Part shown: positions 1-8,058 of the stretch, piece by piece
Position numbering within the stretch: the first letter of the stretch is position 1
Layout: the number at the start of each line of letters is the position of its first letter
The notes under the pieces: model-generated
Database searches by the model: none
Seen by the model: the letters and a program-made list of their open reading frames with translations, nothing else
Told to the model about the DNA's origin: nothing
Position numbers and translations under genes: made by a program
Assembly (NCBI RefSeq): GCF_013186535.1
Contig: NZ_JABMCZ010000003.1
Span: forward strand, 868,001-932,000
DNA length: 64,000 nucleotides
Reading direction: 5' to 3'
Source of the DNA: Nocardia terpenica
Lineage (GTDB): Bacteria; Actinomycetota; Actinomycetes; Mycobacteriales; Mycobacteriaceae

Positions 1-1371
1 CTGCAGACCGGCGTGCGGTGGAAGGATCTGGGCCTGGTCGTCATCGACGAGGAGCAGCGCTTCGGCGTCGAGCACAAGGAGCACATCAAGGCGCTGCGCA
101 CCCACGTCGACGTGCTGACCATGTCCGCCACCCCGATTCCGCGCACGCTGGAGATGAGCCTGGCGGGCATCCGCGAGATGTCGACCATCCTCACCCCGCC
201 CGAGGAGCGGCACCCCATCCTCACCTACGTCGGCGGATACAACGACAAACAGGTCGCCGCCGCCATCCGGCGCGAGCTGCTGCGCGACGGCCAGGTGTTC
301 TACGTGCACAACCGGGTGTCCTCGATCGACAAGGCGGCGAAGCGGATTCGCGATCTGGTGCCGGAGGCGCGGGTCGCCGTCGCGCACGGCCAGATGAACG
401 AGGACACGCTGGAGAAGACCGTGCAGGGCTTCTGGGAGCGCGACTTCGACGTGCTGGTGTGCACCACGATCATCGAAACCGGTTTGGACATCTCCAATGC
501 CAACACCCTGATCGTGGAACGCGCCGACGCCCTGGGTCTTTCGCAGCTGCATCAGCTACGCGGCCGGGTCGGGCGCAGCCGCGAGCGCGGGTACGCCTAC
601 TTCCTGTACCCGGCCGAGAAGCCGCTCACCGAGACCGCCTACGACCGGCTGGCCACCATCTCGCAAAACTCCGATCTGGGCGCGGGCATGGCGGTGGCCA
701 TGAAGGACCTCGAGATCCGCGGCGCGGGCAACGTGCTGGGCGCCGAGCAGTCCGGGCATGTCGCGGGCGTCGGATTCGATCTGTACGTGCGGCTGGTGGG
801 CGAGGCGGTGGAGGCGTATCGCGCGGCGGCCGACGGCCGGCCGATCACCACCGAGGAAGAGGTCAAGGAGGTGCGCATCGACCTGCCGGTGGACGCGCAC
901 ATCCCGCCCGACTACATCGCCAGCGACCGGCTGCGGCTGGAGGGCTACCGGAAACTGGCCGCCGCGCAGGACGATTCGACGCTGGCCGCGGTGGTGGAGG
1001 AGCTGGTCGACCGGTACGGCCCGCTGCCGGTGGAGGTCGGTCGGCTGGTGTCGGTGGCCAAGCTGCGGCTGCTGTGCCGCGAGTACGGCATCGCCGAGGT
1101 CGGCGTCACCGGCACCACGCTCAAGCTCTCCCCGCTGCAGCTGCCGGACTCGAAACAGCTGCGGCTCAAGCGGATCTACCCGTCGGCGACCTACCGCCCC
1201 ACCACCGGCATCGTGCAGCTGCCGCTGCCGCGGGTGGAGGACAGCGTCGGCGCGGGGCGCATTCGCGACGTGCGGCTGCTGCAGTACGTCGCGGATCTGC
1301 TGCTGGCGCTGGACGGTAAGCCGCAGGGCACCGTGGATCTGCATGTGGCGACCGAGGTTTCGGCTCGATGA
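1..1371 (+). CDS. mfd: Transcription-repair coupling factor Mfd, C-terminal part (5' truncated by window)
   Basis: This is the C-terminal 456 residues of the ATP-dependent translocase that removes RNA polymerase stalled at DNA lesions and recruits UvrA. The reading frame is open from base 1, so the start lies outside the window. Visible superfamily 2 helicase motifs are DEEQRF (motif II), SATPIPRTL (motif III), ETGLDISNANTLI (motif V) and QLHQLRGRVGRS (motif VI), followed by the TRCF C-terminal domain. Its stop codon overlaps the mazG start (ATGA). The mfd-mazG pairing is the conserved mycobacterial order (Rv1020-Rv1021). The identification is secure. Confidence 0.97.
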   Translation: MQTGVRWKDLGLVVIDEEQRFGVEHKEHIKALRTHVDVLTMSATPIPRTLEMSLAGIREMSTILTPPEERHPILTYVGGYNDKQVAAAIRRELLRDGQVFYVHNRVSSIDKAAKRIRDLVPEARVAVAHGQMNEDTLEKTVQGFWERDFDVLVCTTIIETGLDISNANTLIVERADALGLSQLHQLRGRVGRSRERGYAYFLYPAEKPLTETAYDRLATISQNSDLGAGMAVAMKDLEIRGAGNVLGAEQSGHVAGVGFDLYVRLVGEAVEAYRAAADGRPITTEEEVKEVRIDLPVDAHIPPDYIASDRLRLEGYRKLAAAQDDSTLAAVVEELVDRYGPLPVEVGRLVSVAKLRLLCREYGIAEVGVTGTTLKLSPLQLPDSKQLRLKRIYPSATYRPTTGIVQLPLPRVEDSVGAGRIRDVRLLQYVADLLLALDGKPQGTVDLHVATEVSAR

Positions 1372-2072
1372 GCTCCGACCCCACTGTGCGAGAGGCCGAT
1401 TCGGCGGCGCTGGCGCACGGCCTCGCCGAGGCGGTCGAGGTCATGGACCGGCTGTGGAACTTCGGCGGCTGGGAGGTGACCCAGACCCACGATTCGCTGC
1501 GGCCGTACCTGCTCGAGGAGACCTACGAGCTGCTCGACGCCATCGGGCACCGCGACGCCGACACCATCAAGGAGGAGCTGGGCGACCTGCTGCTGCAGGT
1601 GCTGTTCCACTCCCGCATCGCCGAGGCCGCGGGCGAATTCACCATCGCCGACGTGGCCGCCGCCCTGGTCGCCAAGCTGGTCCACCGCAGCCCGCTGCTG
1701 GACGCCCCGCCCGACCCCGCCGCCTCCCCCGAGGAGAAGATCCGCGCCCAGGAAAGGGCCTGGGAGGAACGCAAATCCGCCGAGAAGTCCCGCCGCTCCT
1801 GCCTGGACGGCATCGCCATGGCCCAGCCCGCCCTGGCCCTCGCCGAGAAGATCCGCTCCCGCAGCCTCCGCGCGGGCCTGCCGGACGACCTCGTCCCCGA
1901 GGACCTGCGCGTCGTCCACCTGGGCGGCCCCGACAGCGCCGAGGAGCGCCTCCGCAAGGCGACGGTGGCCTTCGCGACCAGCATCCGCCTGGCCGAGGAC
2001 GCCGCCGAACAGGCTCGCGGCAACCGACTTCCACTCGCCCCGCAGGACTGGCGCACCTACTGGCCGCGCTGA
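1368..2072 (+). CDS. mazG: Nucleoside triphosphate pyrophosphohydrolase MazG
   Basis: A 234-residue MazG-family enzyme that hydrolyses (d)NTPs to NMP and pyrophosphate, a house-cleaning role against oxidised nucleotides. The divalent-metal binding acidic motif is visible as LLEETYELLDAI followed by IKEELGDLLLQVLFH. The ATG start at 1368 overlaps the mfd stop (ATGA), which implies translational coupling. The protein is shorter than the M. tuberculosis MazG as I recall it. The gene ends 9 bp before the convergent thiamine-binding protein gene. In mycobacteria lpqU comes next; here lpqU lies 16.5 kb further on. Confidence 0.95.
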   Translation: MSSDPTVREADSAALAHGLAEAVEVMDRLWNFGGWEVTQTHDSLRPYLLEETYELLDAIGHRDADTIKEELGDLLLQVLFHSRIAEAAGEFTIADVAAALVAKLVHRSPLLDAPPDPAASPEEKIRAQERAWEERKSAEKSRRSCLDGIAMAQPALALAEKIRSRSLRAGLPDDLVPEDLRVVHLGGPDSAEERLRKATVAFATSIRLAEDAAEQARGNRLPLAPQDWRTYWPR

Positions 2073-2081
2073 CGCCCGCGC

Positions 2082-2378
2082 TCAGCCCTCGGCGAGGTAG
2101 CGCTCCACGCTGTCGACCTTGCTGGTCAGGCCGTCGGTGACGCCCGGTCGGATGTCGGCCTTGATTACCAGGCTGCAGCGCGGGGAGACGGCCATGACGG
2201 CGTCGGTGGCCTGCTTGATCACCGCCATCACCTCGTCCCATTCGCCCTCGATGCTGGTGAACATGGCGGTGGTCTCGTTGGGCAGCCCGCTGGCGCGCAC
2301 CACGCGGACCGCGGCGGCCACGGCGCGGCCGACGTCCTCGCCCACGCCGAGCGGGGTCACCGAAAATGCGGCAATCAT
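2082..2378 (-). CDS. MTH1187/DUF77 family thiamine-binding protein
   Basis: A 98-residue small protein whose start MIAAFSVTPLGVG and the later KADIRPGVTDGLTSKV match the MTH1187/YkoF-like fold known to bind thiamine or its precursors. It is probably cytoplasmic and may deliver or sense thiamine. The ATG is at 2378. It lies 4 bp downstream of the flavin-type oxidase gene at 2383-2859 on the same strand, so the two are probably one operon. The family assignment is from sequence pattern; the ligand is inferred from the family. Confidence 0.8.
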   Translation of the reverse strand: MIAAFSVTPLGVGEDVGRAVAAAVRVVRASGLPNETTAMFTSIEGEWDEVMAVIKQATDAVMAVSPRCSLVIKADIRPGVTDGLTSKVDSVERYLAEG

Positions 2379-2382
2379 GGGA

Positions 2383-2859
2383 TCAATTGTGGTCGTTGAT
2401 CATGCCGCGCAGGGTCTCGACACGCGATTGGAGATAGTGCAGCTCGGCGTCGTCGAGAATATTGCGCTGGATGCCGGTGGCGACGGCGAACGCGGACTGG
2501 CGGTGGTCGTCGATCACCTCGACCTCGAGGGCGACGCCCACGTAGTCGTCGGCGCCGGGGAGCGGATCGGCCACCACGTGGGCGTGGCCGCGGGCGCACA
2601 GCGCCACATTGCCGCCCGCGAGAATCAGCAGCGCCACGTCCGGCCGCTTCCGCAGCCGCGCCAGCGAGCCGCGATCGGACTTGAGGCTCAACAGGATTCG
2701 CCGATCACCGGCGCGCACCGGCCAGGACACCGGGATGGCGTGCGGCGCCGGGTCGGTGGTCACCAGTACCGCGATCGTGTCGAGCGGCCATTCCGGTAGA
2801 ACGTCCAGTTGGGGATGCTCGGTCGACGACTCATGACGTTCCCGCGCTCCGGCTACCAT
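2383..2859 (-). CDS. Pyridoxamine 5'-phosphate oxidase-like flavin/F420-binding protein
   Basis: A 158-residue split-barrel protein of the PNPOx/F420-dependent reductase superfamily. The features are the segment TIAVLVTTDPAPHAIPVSW, the RILLSLKSDRGSLARLRKRPDVALLIL strand region and a C-terminal helix. Such proteins bind FMN, F420 or heme and act in redox chemistry; the substrate cannot be read from sequence. I chose the ATG at 2859 because the AGGTGG just upstream suits it better than the GTG at 2871. It is probably co-transcribed with the thiamine-binding protein gene 4 bp downstream. Confidence 0.7.
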   Translation of the reverse strand: MVAGARERHESSTEHPQLDVLPEWPLDTIAVLVTTDPAPHAIPVSWPVRAGDRRILLSLKSDRGSLARLRKRPDVALLILAGGNVALCARGHAHVVADPLPGADDYVGVALEVEVIDDHRQSAFAVATGIQRNILDDAELHYLQSRVETLRGMINDHN

Positions 2860-2962
2860 CTTCCACCTCACGGTCGACTCGCGCAGAGGGCTGTTCCGCG
2901 CGTCGCCTAGCAGTCTAAGCCGTTGCGCCGCTTACCCGCTGGCCCCCGGTTGCCCAGTCGCG

Positions 2963-3418
2963 TCAGACCGAGGTGGGCGCGGGGATCTCCAGTGCCCGCG
3001 CCCATTCGCGCGCCATGTCCTGCGGTCGCTCCGAGCTGGAGGCGTCGTGGCGGGCGTGGGCGCCGACCTGTTCGGCGCCCAGGGCGGTGAACTTCTCCGC
3101 GCAGATCTCGCCGCCGCGGTTGAAGGTGGTGTCGTAGACGATGTCGCCCAGCCCGAAGACCGCGAAGCGCAGGCCGGACAGGTCGGGCAGCCGATCGTCG
3201 AGTTGCGCGAAGAACGGTTCGGCGCCGGTGGGGAGCTCGCCCGTGCCGTAGGTCGAGCAGACCAGGATGTGGAAATCGCGGGTGTCCAGGTCGTCGGCAT
3301 CGAAATCGGACATGTCGTAGACCGCCACATCGTGGCTCGCCGCAAGCACATCCGCCACGGCCTCCGCCGCGCGCTCCGCCGTCCCCATCTCGGTTCCGAA
3401 CAAAATCACTACCCGCAC
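2963..3418 (-). CDS. Short-chain flavodoxin (MioC-like), candidate iron-regulated
   Basis: A 151-residue flavodoxin-like protein. The N-terminal FMN phosphate loop is GTEMGTAERAAE, and STYGTGELP and GLGDIVYDTTF form the loops that flank the isoalloxazine ring. It should carry electrons as an FMN protein in the cytoplasm. The length fits stand-alone flavodoxins of the MioC/sulfite-reductase-domain type. An IdeR/DtxR-like iron box lies 38 bp upstream (3456-3474), fitting the known use of flavodoxin in place of ferredoxin when iron is short. The redox partner is unknown. Confidence 0.87.
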   Translation of the reverse strand: MRVVILFGTEMGTAERAAEAVADVLAASHDVAVYDMSDFDADDLDTRDFHILVCSTYGTGELPTGAEPFFAQLDDRLPDLSGLRFAVFGLGDIVYDTTFNRGGEICAEKFTALGAEQVGAHARHDASSSERPQDMAREWARALEIPAPTSV

Positions 3419-3455
3419 ACCGGTCTCCTGTCTGGCATCGGCCCCCTTCGCTCCC

Positions 3456-3474
3456 GTGGGTAAGCCTACCCTAA
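3456..3474 (-). promoter_or_regulatory. Candidate IdeR/DtxR iron box upstream of flavodoxin
   Basis: Read on the minus strand the 19-mer is TTAGGGTAGGCTTACCCAC, which matches the mycobacterial IdeR consensus TTAGGTTAGGCTAACCTAA at 15 of 19 positions by my count. It lies 38 bp before the flavodoxin start, where a bound repressor would block transcription under iron sufficiency. Confidence 0.6.
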
Positions 3475-3762
3475 CTCGTATACTGATATGGGTTGCCGAA
3501 TGGTGCGTTACCGACGATTCGGTACGCTCCGCGTTACGGCCGCGAAAACTGCCGATGCCCCTGTGGCGGTTCCGATTGACGAACGGCTCCCGGCAGTTGC
3601 ATCATTCGTAACGGTTCCTCGTCGAATCGAGGTCGTGTGAGTAGCCGGTCGATGACCGCCCGGTGAAGTGAGTCGTTCACCGTCTTCCCGGTGTGGACGG
3701 TGCAGCAACATCCAGTACGACGCGCTCCGTCGCGCGTCCAGCCGCGAGTGAGGTGAGAACAA

Positions 3763-3840
3763 ATGGGATTCCGATCGAATCGGCTTCGGTTGTGGGCGGC
3801 CTTCCCGAACAGTCTCACCGCGCGGTTCGTTACGCGCTGA
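3763..3840 (+). CDS. Possible 25-residue leader peptide before the Stealth gene
   Basis: A short ORF (ATG 3763, TGA 3838-3840) with a plausible ribosome binding site, AGGTGAG, about 6-8 bp upstream. The peptide begins MGFRSNRLRLWAAF and is arginine-rich (7 of 25). It ends 16 bp before a strong hairpin plus T-run and 120 bp before the start of the Stealth phosphotransferase. This arrangement resembles an attenuation leader. No homology is claimed, and it could be chance coding. Confidence 0.3.
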   Translation: MGFRSNRLRLWAAFPNSLTARFVTR

Positions 3841-3856
3841 CGGTTTTGGGTCGCGA

Positions 3857-3894
3857 GCCCTCCGCCACGGGCGGAGGGCGGTACGCGTTTTTTT
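3857..3894 (+). terminator. Terminator/attenuator-like hairpin in the leader of the Stealth gene
   Basis: A perfect 10-bp stem (GCCCTCCGCC at 3857-3866 with GGCGGAGGGC at 3870-3879, loop ACG) is followed after 8 nt by seven T residues (3888-3894). It lies 66 bp upstream of the gene start at 3960, inside the 5' untranslated region rather than behind a gene. It could terminate a short transcript or attenuate the downstream gene. The 8-nt gap before the T-run is longer than in a standard intrinsic terminator. Confidence 0.5.
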
Positions 3895-3959
3895 CATGGA
3901 TGTTGTTGCCCGGCAGCCGGAGCCGACCGTGCCGGGTCGAAGCGAAGCGGGAGACGGTG

Positions 3960-5414
3960 ATGAAGGAGTTCGAGGTGCACTCGGCCGGTGCGATGTACGC
4001 GACCGGCGCGGCGGTGGCCAATATGGCGGTGTCGACGGCGGTGGTCGACGATCTGCGCTATCTGCGCGCCGAGTTGACCGCCGCCGACACACCCTTCCTG
4101 CTGCTGCGCGACGCCGACCACCACCTGCGGCTGGCGGTCGACGCCACGCACCGGGCCGAGCTGCGCCGCGTGCTGGGCGCGGCGATGGTGGCCGGATTCT
4201 CCTGTAACGAGGTGCGCCACAACGTATTCCGGATCGGCCGCGACCTGGACCCGGCCCATCACGTGGAGCTGGAGCTGTGGGAGTACCACGGCGACACGGT
4301 GGAGTGCCCGCGCCCGAACGCGCTGACCCGCAACGTCTTCGACGTCGCCGACGTGGAACAGACCACGGTGCTGCTGTTCGACACCAGCTGGCCCACCCTG
4401 GAGGGCATGTTCGCCCCGCACCCGGCCGATGTCGGCTTCCCGATCGACATCGTGTACTCCTGGGTCGACGGCAGCGACCCCGAATTCCGTGCGCGCCGTG
4501 CGGGAATGATGGCCCAGGTGGTGGTCGGCGAGGGCGACGACGCGGACGCCCGCATCCGTCAGATCGACGAGCTGCGGTACGCGCTGCGCTCGGTGCACAA
4601 GAACGCGCCGTGGATCCGCCGCATCTTCATCGCCACCGATTCCCGGGTGCCGGAGTGGCTGGCCGACGACCCCAAGGTCACTATTGTCCGTGCGGCGGAC
4701 CACTTCTCGGATCTCAGCGGGCTGCCGGTGTTCAATTCCCATGCCATCGAATCCCAGCTGCAGCATATCGAGGGCCTGTCGGAGCACTTCCTGTACTCCA
4801 ACGACGATATGTTCTTCGCCCGCCCGGTGCGGCCGTCGATGTTCTTCACCGCGGCCGGGATCAGCCGGTTCATCGAGGCGGGCACCCGAATCGGGCCGGG
4901 CGCCAACAACGAACGGCGCAGCGGGTTCGAGAACGCGGCGCGGGTGAACCGCCGCCTGCTCGCGCAGCGCTTCGGGCACGTCATCACCCGGCATCTGGAG
5001 CACACGCCGGTTCCGTTGCGCCGCAGCGTGCTTCGGGAGATGGAGCAGACCTTCCCGGAGGATTTCGCGCGCACCCGGACCAGCCGGTTCCGCGCCGCCA
5101 CCGACATCTCGGTGACCAACTCGCTGTATCACTACTACGCGCTGCTCACCGGCCGCGCCGTTCCGCAGGAGTCGGCCAAGGTGCGCTACGTCGACACCAC
5201 CGGCCACGCGGGCCTGGCCCTGCTGCCCGGCCTGGCTCGCCACCGCAATGTGGACTTCTTCTGCCTCAACGACGGCAGCTTCCCGGAGGTCGCGGAGGCC
5301 GAGCGCGTCCGGGTGGTCTCGGAGTTCCTGGAAAACTACTTCCCGGAGCCCGCCCCCTGGGAGCGCGTCGACGATGCGGACCCACTGACCGCGCTGGAAC
5401 CCGGTGCGGCCTAG
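3960..5414 (+). CDS. Stealth-family sugar-phosphate transferase (exopolysaccharide phosphotransferase)
   Basis: A 484-residue Stealth protein. These enzymes transfer hexose-1-phosphate units to build phosphate-linked cell-surface polysaccharides. The conserved regions are visible: CR1 as IDIVYSWVDGSDPEF, CR2 as LRYALRSVHKNAPWIRRIF with SQLQHIEGLSEHFLYSNDD, then CR3/CR4 toward the C-terminus around VTNSLYHYYALL and FFCLNDG. The N-terminal 140 residues (DDLRYLRAELTAADTPFLLL) resemble the extra domain of actinobacterial members. The ATG at 3960 is preceded by GGGAGACGG; longer frames back to 3693 look non-coding. It ends 4 bp into the convergent phosphodiesterase gene. The leader structure suggests possible attenuation. 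Confidence 0.87.
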   Translation: MKEFEVHSAGAMYATGAAVANMAVSTAVVDDLRYLRAELTAADTPFLLLRDADHHLRLAVDATHRAELRRVLGAAMVAGFSCNEVRHNVFRIGRDLDPAHHVELELWEYHGDTVECPRPNALTRNVFDVADVEQTTVLLFDTSWPTLEGMFAPHPADVGFPIDIVYSWVDGSDPEFRARRAGMMAQVVVGEGDDADARIRQIDELRYALRSVHKNAPWIRRIFIATDSRVPEWLADDPKVTIVRAADHFSDLSGLPVFNSHAIESQLQHIEGLSEHFLYSNDDMFFARPVRPSMFFTAAGISRFIEAGTRIGPGANNERRSGFENAARVNRRLLAQRFGHVITRHLEHTPVPLRRSVLREMEQTFPEDFARTRTSRFRAATDISVTNSLYHYYALLTGRAVPQESAKVRYVDTTGHAGLALLPGLARHRNVDFFCLNDGSFPEVAEAERVRVVSEFLENYFPEPAPWERVDDADPLTALEPGAA

Positions 5415-6520
5415 TGAATTTCGTCCGACTCCGGGGCGTCCACACCCTCCCGCAGCACCTGCGGAATCCTGGACGCACCCGGAATCACGATGCCCGCGGC
5501 GGTGAGTCGCTCGGCCGCCTCCTCCGGGCTGGCGGGCGTGCCGACCGTGGGGCCGTGGCCGATCGGTACCACCGAATGCACCACGGTGTCGGGGTAGACG
5601 TGCACGTAGTTGAAGCTCTGGGCGCCGTCGCGGCCGCGCTGGCCGCCGACGCTCACGGCCAGGTCCTGGCTGTAGCACGACGACGAGGCCACCGACACCG
5701 GAATCCCGGCGAAGGTCGCCGTGGTCGAGAAGTGCAGGTGGCCCGCGAGGATGCCGCGCACATCGGTGCCGTCCAGCACGTCGGCGAGGCGGCGCTGGTC
5801 GCGCAGCTCCACGGTCACGGCCAGGTCCTGGCTGTAGCACGACGACGAGGCCACCGACACCGGAATCCCGGCGAAGGTCGCCGTGGTCGAGAAGTGCAGG
5901 TGGCCCGCGAGGATGCCGCGCACATCGGTGCCGTCCAGCACGTCGGCGAGGCGGCGCTGGTCGCGCAGCTCCACGGTCACGGCCAGGTCCTGGATGCAGG
6001 GGACCGGCGGGTGGTGCATGGCCAGGATGGTGCCGAAGGGCGCGGGTTCGGCGAGTTCGGTTCGCAGCCAGGCCAATTGGTCGTCGGAGAGCTCGCCGTA
6101 GTGATGGCCCGGCACCGTCGTGTCCAGCACCACGATGCGCAGGCCGTCGAACAGGTGCACCCGGTCGAACGGCGCGGCGGAGCCGTCCTCGTCCAGCAGA
6201 TGCTCGCGCAGGGTGGCGCGGTCGTCGTGGTTTCCGGCCACCCACACCACGGGCGCGCCGAGCCGGGCCGCGAACGGCTCCACCAGCCGTCTCAGCTTCC
6301 CGTAGGCGTCGGACTCGCCGTGATCGGTCAGATCGCCGGTGAACACGATCGCGGTCGGGGTGATGCGACTGGCCTCGGCCTGGGCGAGTAGCTCGCGTAG
6401 TCGGTGCTCGGCGTCGACCGTGCCGTAGAGCCCACCGTCACCGGCGATCAGATGGGTGTCGCTGAAGTGGAACAGAACGTGGTCCGGTCGCGGGTACTCC
6501 GCGACTCTGCGTATGTGCAC
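5411..6520 (-). CDS. cpdA: Metallophosphoesterase, CpdA/Rv0805-like cAMP phosphodiesterase with internal 54-residue tandem duplication
   Basis: A class III cyclic nucleotide phosphodiesterase of the Rv0805 type. Metal ligands are visible: DxH at 21-23, GD at 62-63, GNHD at 96-99, H169 in MHHPP and GHLH at 206-209. The GTG start at 6520 has a strong GGGAGGAG ribosome site. The protein is 369 residues long; removing one copy of an exact 54-residue repeat (residues about 178-231 and 232-285) gives 315, close to Rv0805. The repeat duplicates the GHxH metal motif, so a second copy lies at about 260-263. Folding and activity are doubtful unless this is an assembly error. It is downstream of the exporter operon on the same strand. 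Confidence 0.85.
   Translation of the reverse strand: MHIRRVAEYPRPDHVLFHFSDTHLIAGDGGLYGTVDAEHRLRELLAQAEASRITPTAIVFTGDLTDHGESDAYGKLRRLVEPFAARLGAPVVWVAGNHDDRATLREHLLDEDGSAAPFDRVHLFDGLRIVVLDTTVPGHHYGELSDDQLAWLRTELAEPAPFGTILAMHHPPVPCIQDLAVTVELRDQRRLADVLDGTDVRGILAGHLHFSTTATFAGIPVSVASSSCYSQDLAVTVELRDQRRLADVLDGTDVRGILAGHLHFSTTATFAGIPVSVASSSCYSQDLAVSVGGQRGRDGAQSFNYVHVYPDTVVHSVVPIGHGPTVGTPASPEEAAERLTAAGIVIPGASRIPQVLREGVDAPESDEIH
5653..5976 (+). repeat. Perfect tandem duplication, 2 x 162 bp, inside the phosphodiesterase gene
   Basis: Bases 5653-5814 and 5815-5976 are identical by base-by-base reading. The next 17 bases (5977-5993) match the unit start and then diverge. The single-copy gene would therefore have carried a 17-bp direct repeat at both ends of the 162-bp segment, the expected substrate for slippage or unequal crossover. 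The unit is 54 codons and keeps the frame. Confidence 0.95.
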
Positions 6521-6645
6521 CGGACTCCTCCCGGCAATTGCTCGCCATTGGCTTCGGGTTCCCGCCCGTCAGAATATCGAAGCCTCTGTCTCCACCTTCC
6601 CCGCGCACGGTGACGACATGCTTACGCCGAGATGAGATTTTCGTG

Positions 6646-8058
6646 TCAGCTGTGACCGCTGAGGCTATCGGCCAGCACGCGGGGCTCGACCTGCTCCCGA
6701 GCGCCCAGGCATGCGAAGTAGCGCCGCAGCATCAGCCCGGCAGTCGCCGCCAGCCCGGCCGTCAGGCCCCACCACACACCGGCCGCGCCCAGCCCGGCGG
6801 GGAAGGCGAGCACGATCGCTGTGGGCAATCCCACAATCCAGTAGCCGACCAGTGACAGCCGGAACCCGGCCTTGGTGTCCTTGACCCCGCGGAGCAGACC
6901 GTTGCCGATGTTCTGCGCGGCGTCGAAGAATTGCAGCACGATCGCGATCAGCAGCAGCGTGTGCGCCAGCCGCACGGTGCCGTCCTCGGTGCTGTGCAGG
7001 AACGGGCGCAGCACCATATCGGGCACCGCGACGTACAGCACGCCCACCAGCGCCGCGACCACCGCGGCGTGCCGCAGCGCGAGCCAGGCCAGCCCGTGCG
7101 CGCGCCGATGCTCGTCGCGGGCGACGGCCTTGCTGACCAGGATCGACGCGCCGTGCGAGAGCCCCACCGCCACCTGGAACACGATGTAGACCAGCTGGTA
7201 GACGACATTGTGCGCGGCCAGCGCGTCCGGCCCGAGGTGGCCCATGACCAGCGCCAGCACCGAGAACATGCCCGCCTCCGACCCGTAGGTCAGCGCGATC
7301 GGGGTGCCCAGCCGCAGCTCCTCGAGGATGGTCTTGGCGCGCACCGGCCACATCCGGATCGGCAGGGTCGCCCCCAGCGTCGTATCGCGCCGCACCATCA
7401 CCCAGAACACCGCGAAGGTGAGCAGGAAGACCAGCGAGGTGGCGATGCCGATACCGGTCAGGCCCAGGGCGGGCAGCCCCGCCCAGCCGTGCATGAGGGC
7501 CAGCGCCAGCACCAGATTCAGCGCCACCGAGCCCAGCGTCACCAGCAGCAGCGCCTGCGGGCGCTGCATGCCGACGCTGTACTGCCGCAGCACCTGGAAC
7601 CACAGGCACGGCAGCAGGCCCGGCGCCAGCGCGACCATCATGGGCCGCGCCTCGGCGAGCACCCCGGCGTCCTGGCCGAGCCACTGCAGCGACCAGCCCA
7701 GCCCGATCAGCACCAGGCCGCCGAGCAGCCCCCCGGCCGTGGCGATCAGGAAACTGGACCGCACCACATCGCGAATCTCGGCGTCGGCGTCGGTGTTTCG
7801 CTTCTCCGCGCGGCTCACCACGGTGGCGATCTGATTTCCGGTGGCGGTGATCAGGCCGACGCACATGGTCCGGATCTGGTTGAACAGGGTCAACGCCAGA
7901 CCACCGGCCGCCACCTGGCTGATCCCGAGCGAGCCCATCAGCGCGATATTCGTCGTCGAGACCGCGACCTGGGCCAGCTGGGTCATCGCGATCGGCGTGG
8001 CCAGCGCGGTGAGCTGCCGGCCGTCCGAGCGCGTGCGGGTGTCGGGCGTCGAATTCAC
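6646..8058 (-). CDS. MATE-family efflux transporter, candidate metallophore exporter
   Basis: A 470-residue multidrug-and-toxin-extrusion antiporter with about twelve hydrophobic segments and the family's two-fold repeat (for example MTQLAQVAVSTTNIALMG near residue 25 and the internal ALTYGSEAGMFSVLALVMG). It sits in the membrane and exports small cationic or zwitterionic compounds against H+ or Na+. The GTG start at 8058 overlaps the stop of the SbnA-like gene by 4 bp (GTGA), making it the last gene of the five-gene leftward operon. That position suggests it exports the product; the substrate is inference. Confidence 0.88.
   Translation of the reverse strand: MNSTPDTRTRSDGRQLTALATPIAMTQLAQVAVSTTNIALMGSLGISQVAAGGLALTLFNQIRTMCVGLITATGNQIATVVSRAEKRNTDADAEIRDVVRSSFLIATAGGLLGGLVLIGLGWSLQWLGQDAGVLAEARPMMVALAPGLLPCLWFQVLRQYSVGMQRPQALLLVTLGSVALNLVLALALMHGWAGLPALGLTGIGIATSLVFLLTFAVFWVMVRRDTTLGATLPIRMWPVRAKTILEELRLGTPIALTYGSEAGMFSVLALVMGHLGPDALAAHNVVYQLVYIVFQVAVGLSHGASILVSKAVARDEHRRAHGLAWLALRHAAVVAALVGVLYVAVPDMVLRPFLHSTEDGTVRLAHTLLLIAIVLQFFDAAQNIGNGLLRGVKDTKAGFRLSLVGYWIVGLPTAIVLAFPAGLGAAGVWWGLTAGLAATAGLMLRRYFACLGAREQVEPRVLADSLSGHS

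Larger units (their letters stand above)
3475..3959. other. 485-bp divergent intergenic region between flavodoxin and Stealth gene
   Basis: This stretch separates two divergent genes. On the left edge is the iron box of the flavodoxin promoter; on the right are the possible leader peptide (3763-3840) and the hairpin with T-run (3857-3894). An open frame continuous with the Stealth gene extends back to 3693, but it has no good ribosome binding site and does not look like that family. I see no further gene. Confidence 0.6.

Noticed and set aside
3893..6391. Very long open frames opposite the Stealth and phosphodiesterase genes
   Set aside because: They are high-GC shadow frames with low-complexity arginine/glycine-rich translations and no domain features.
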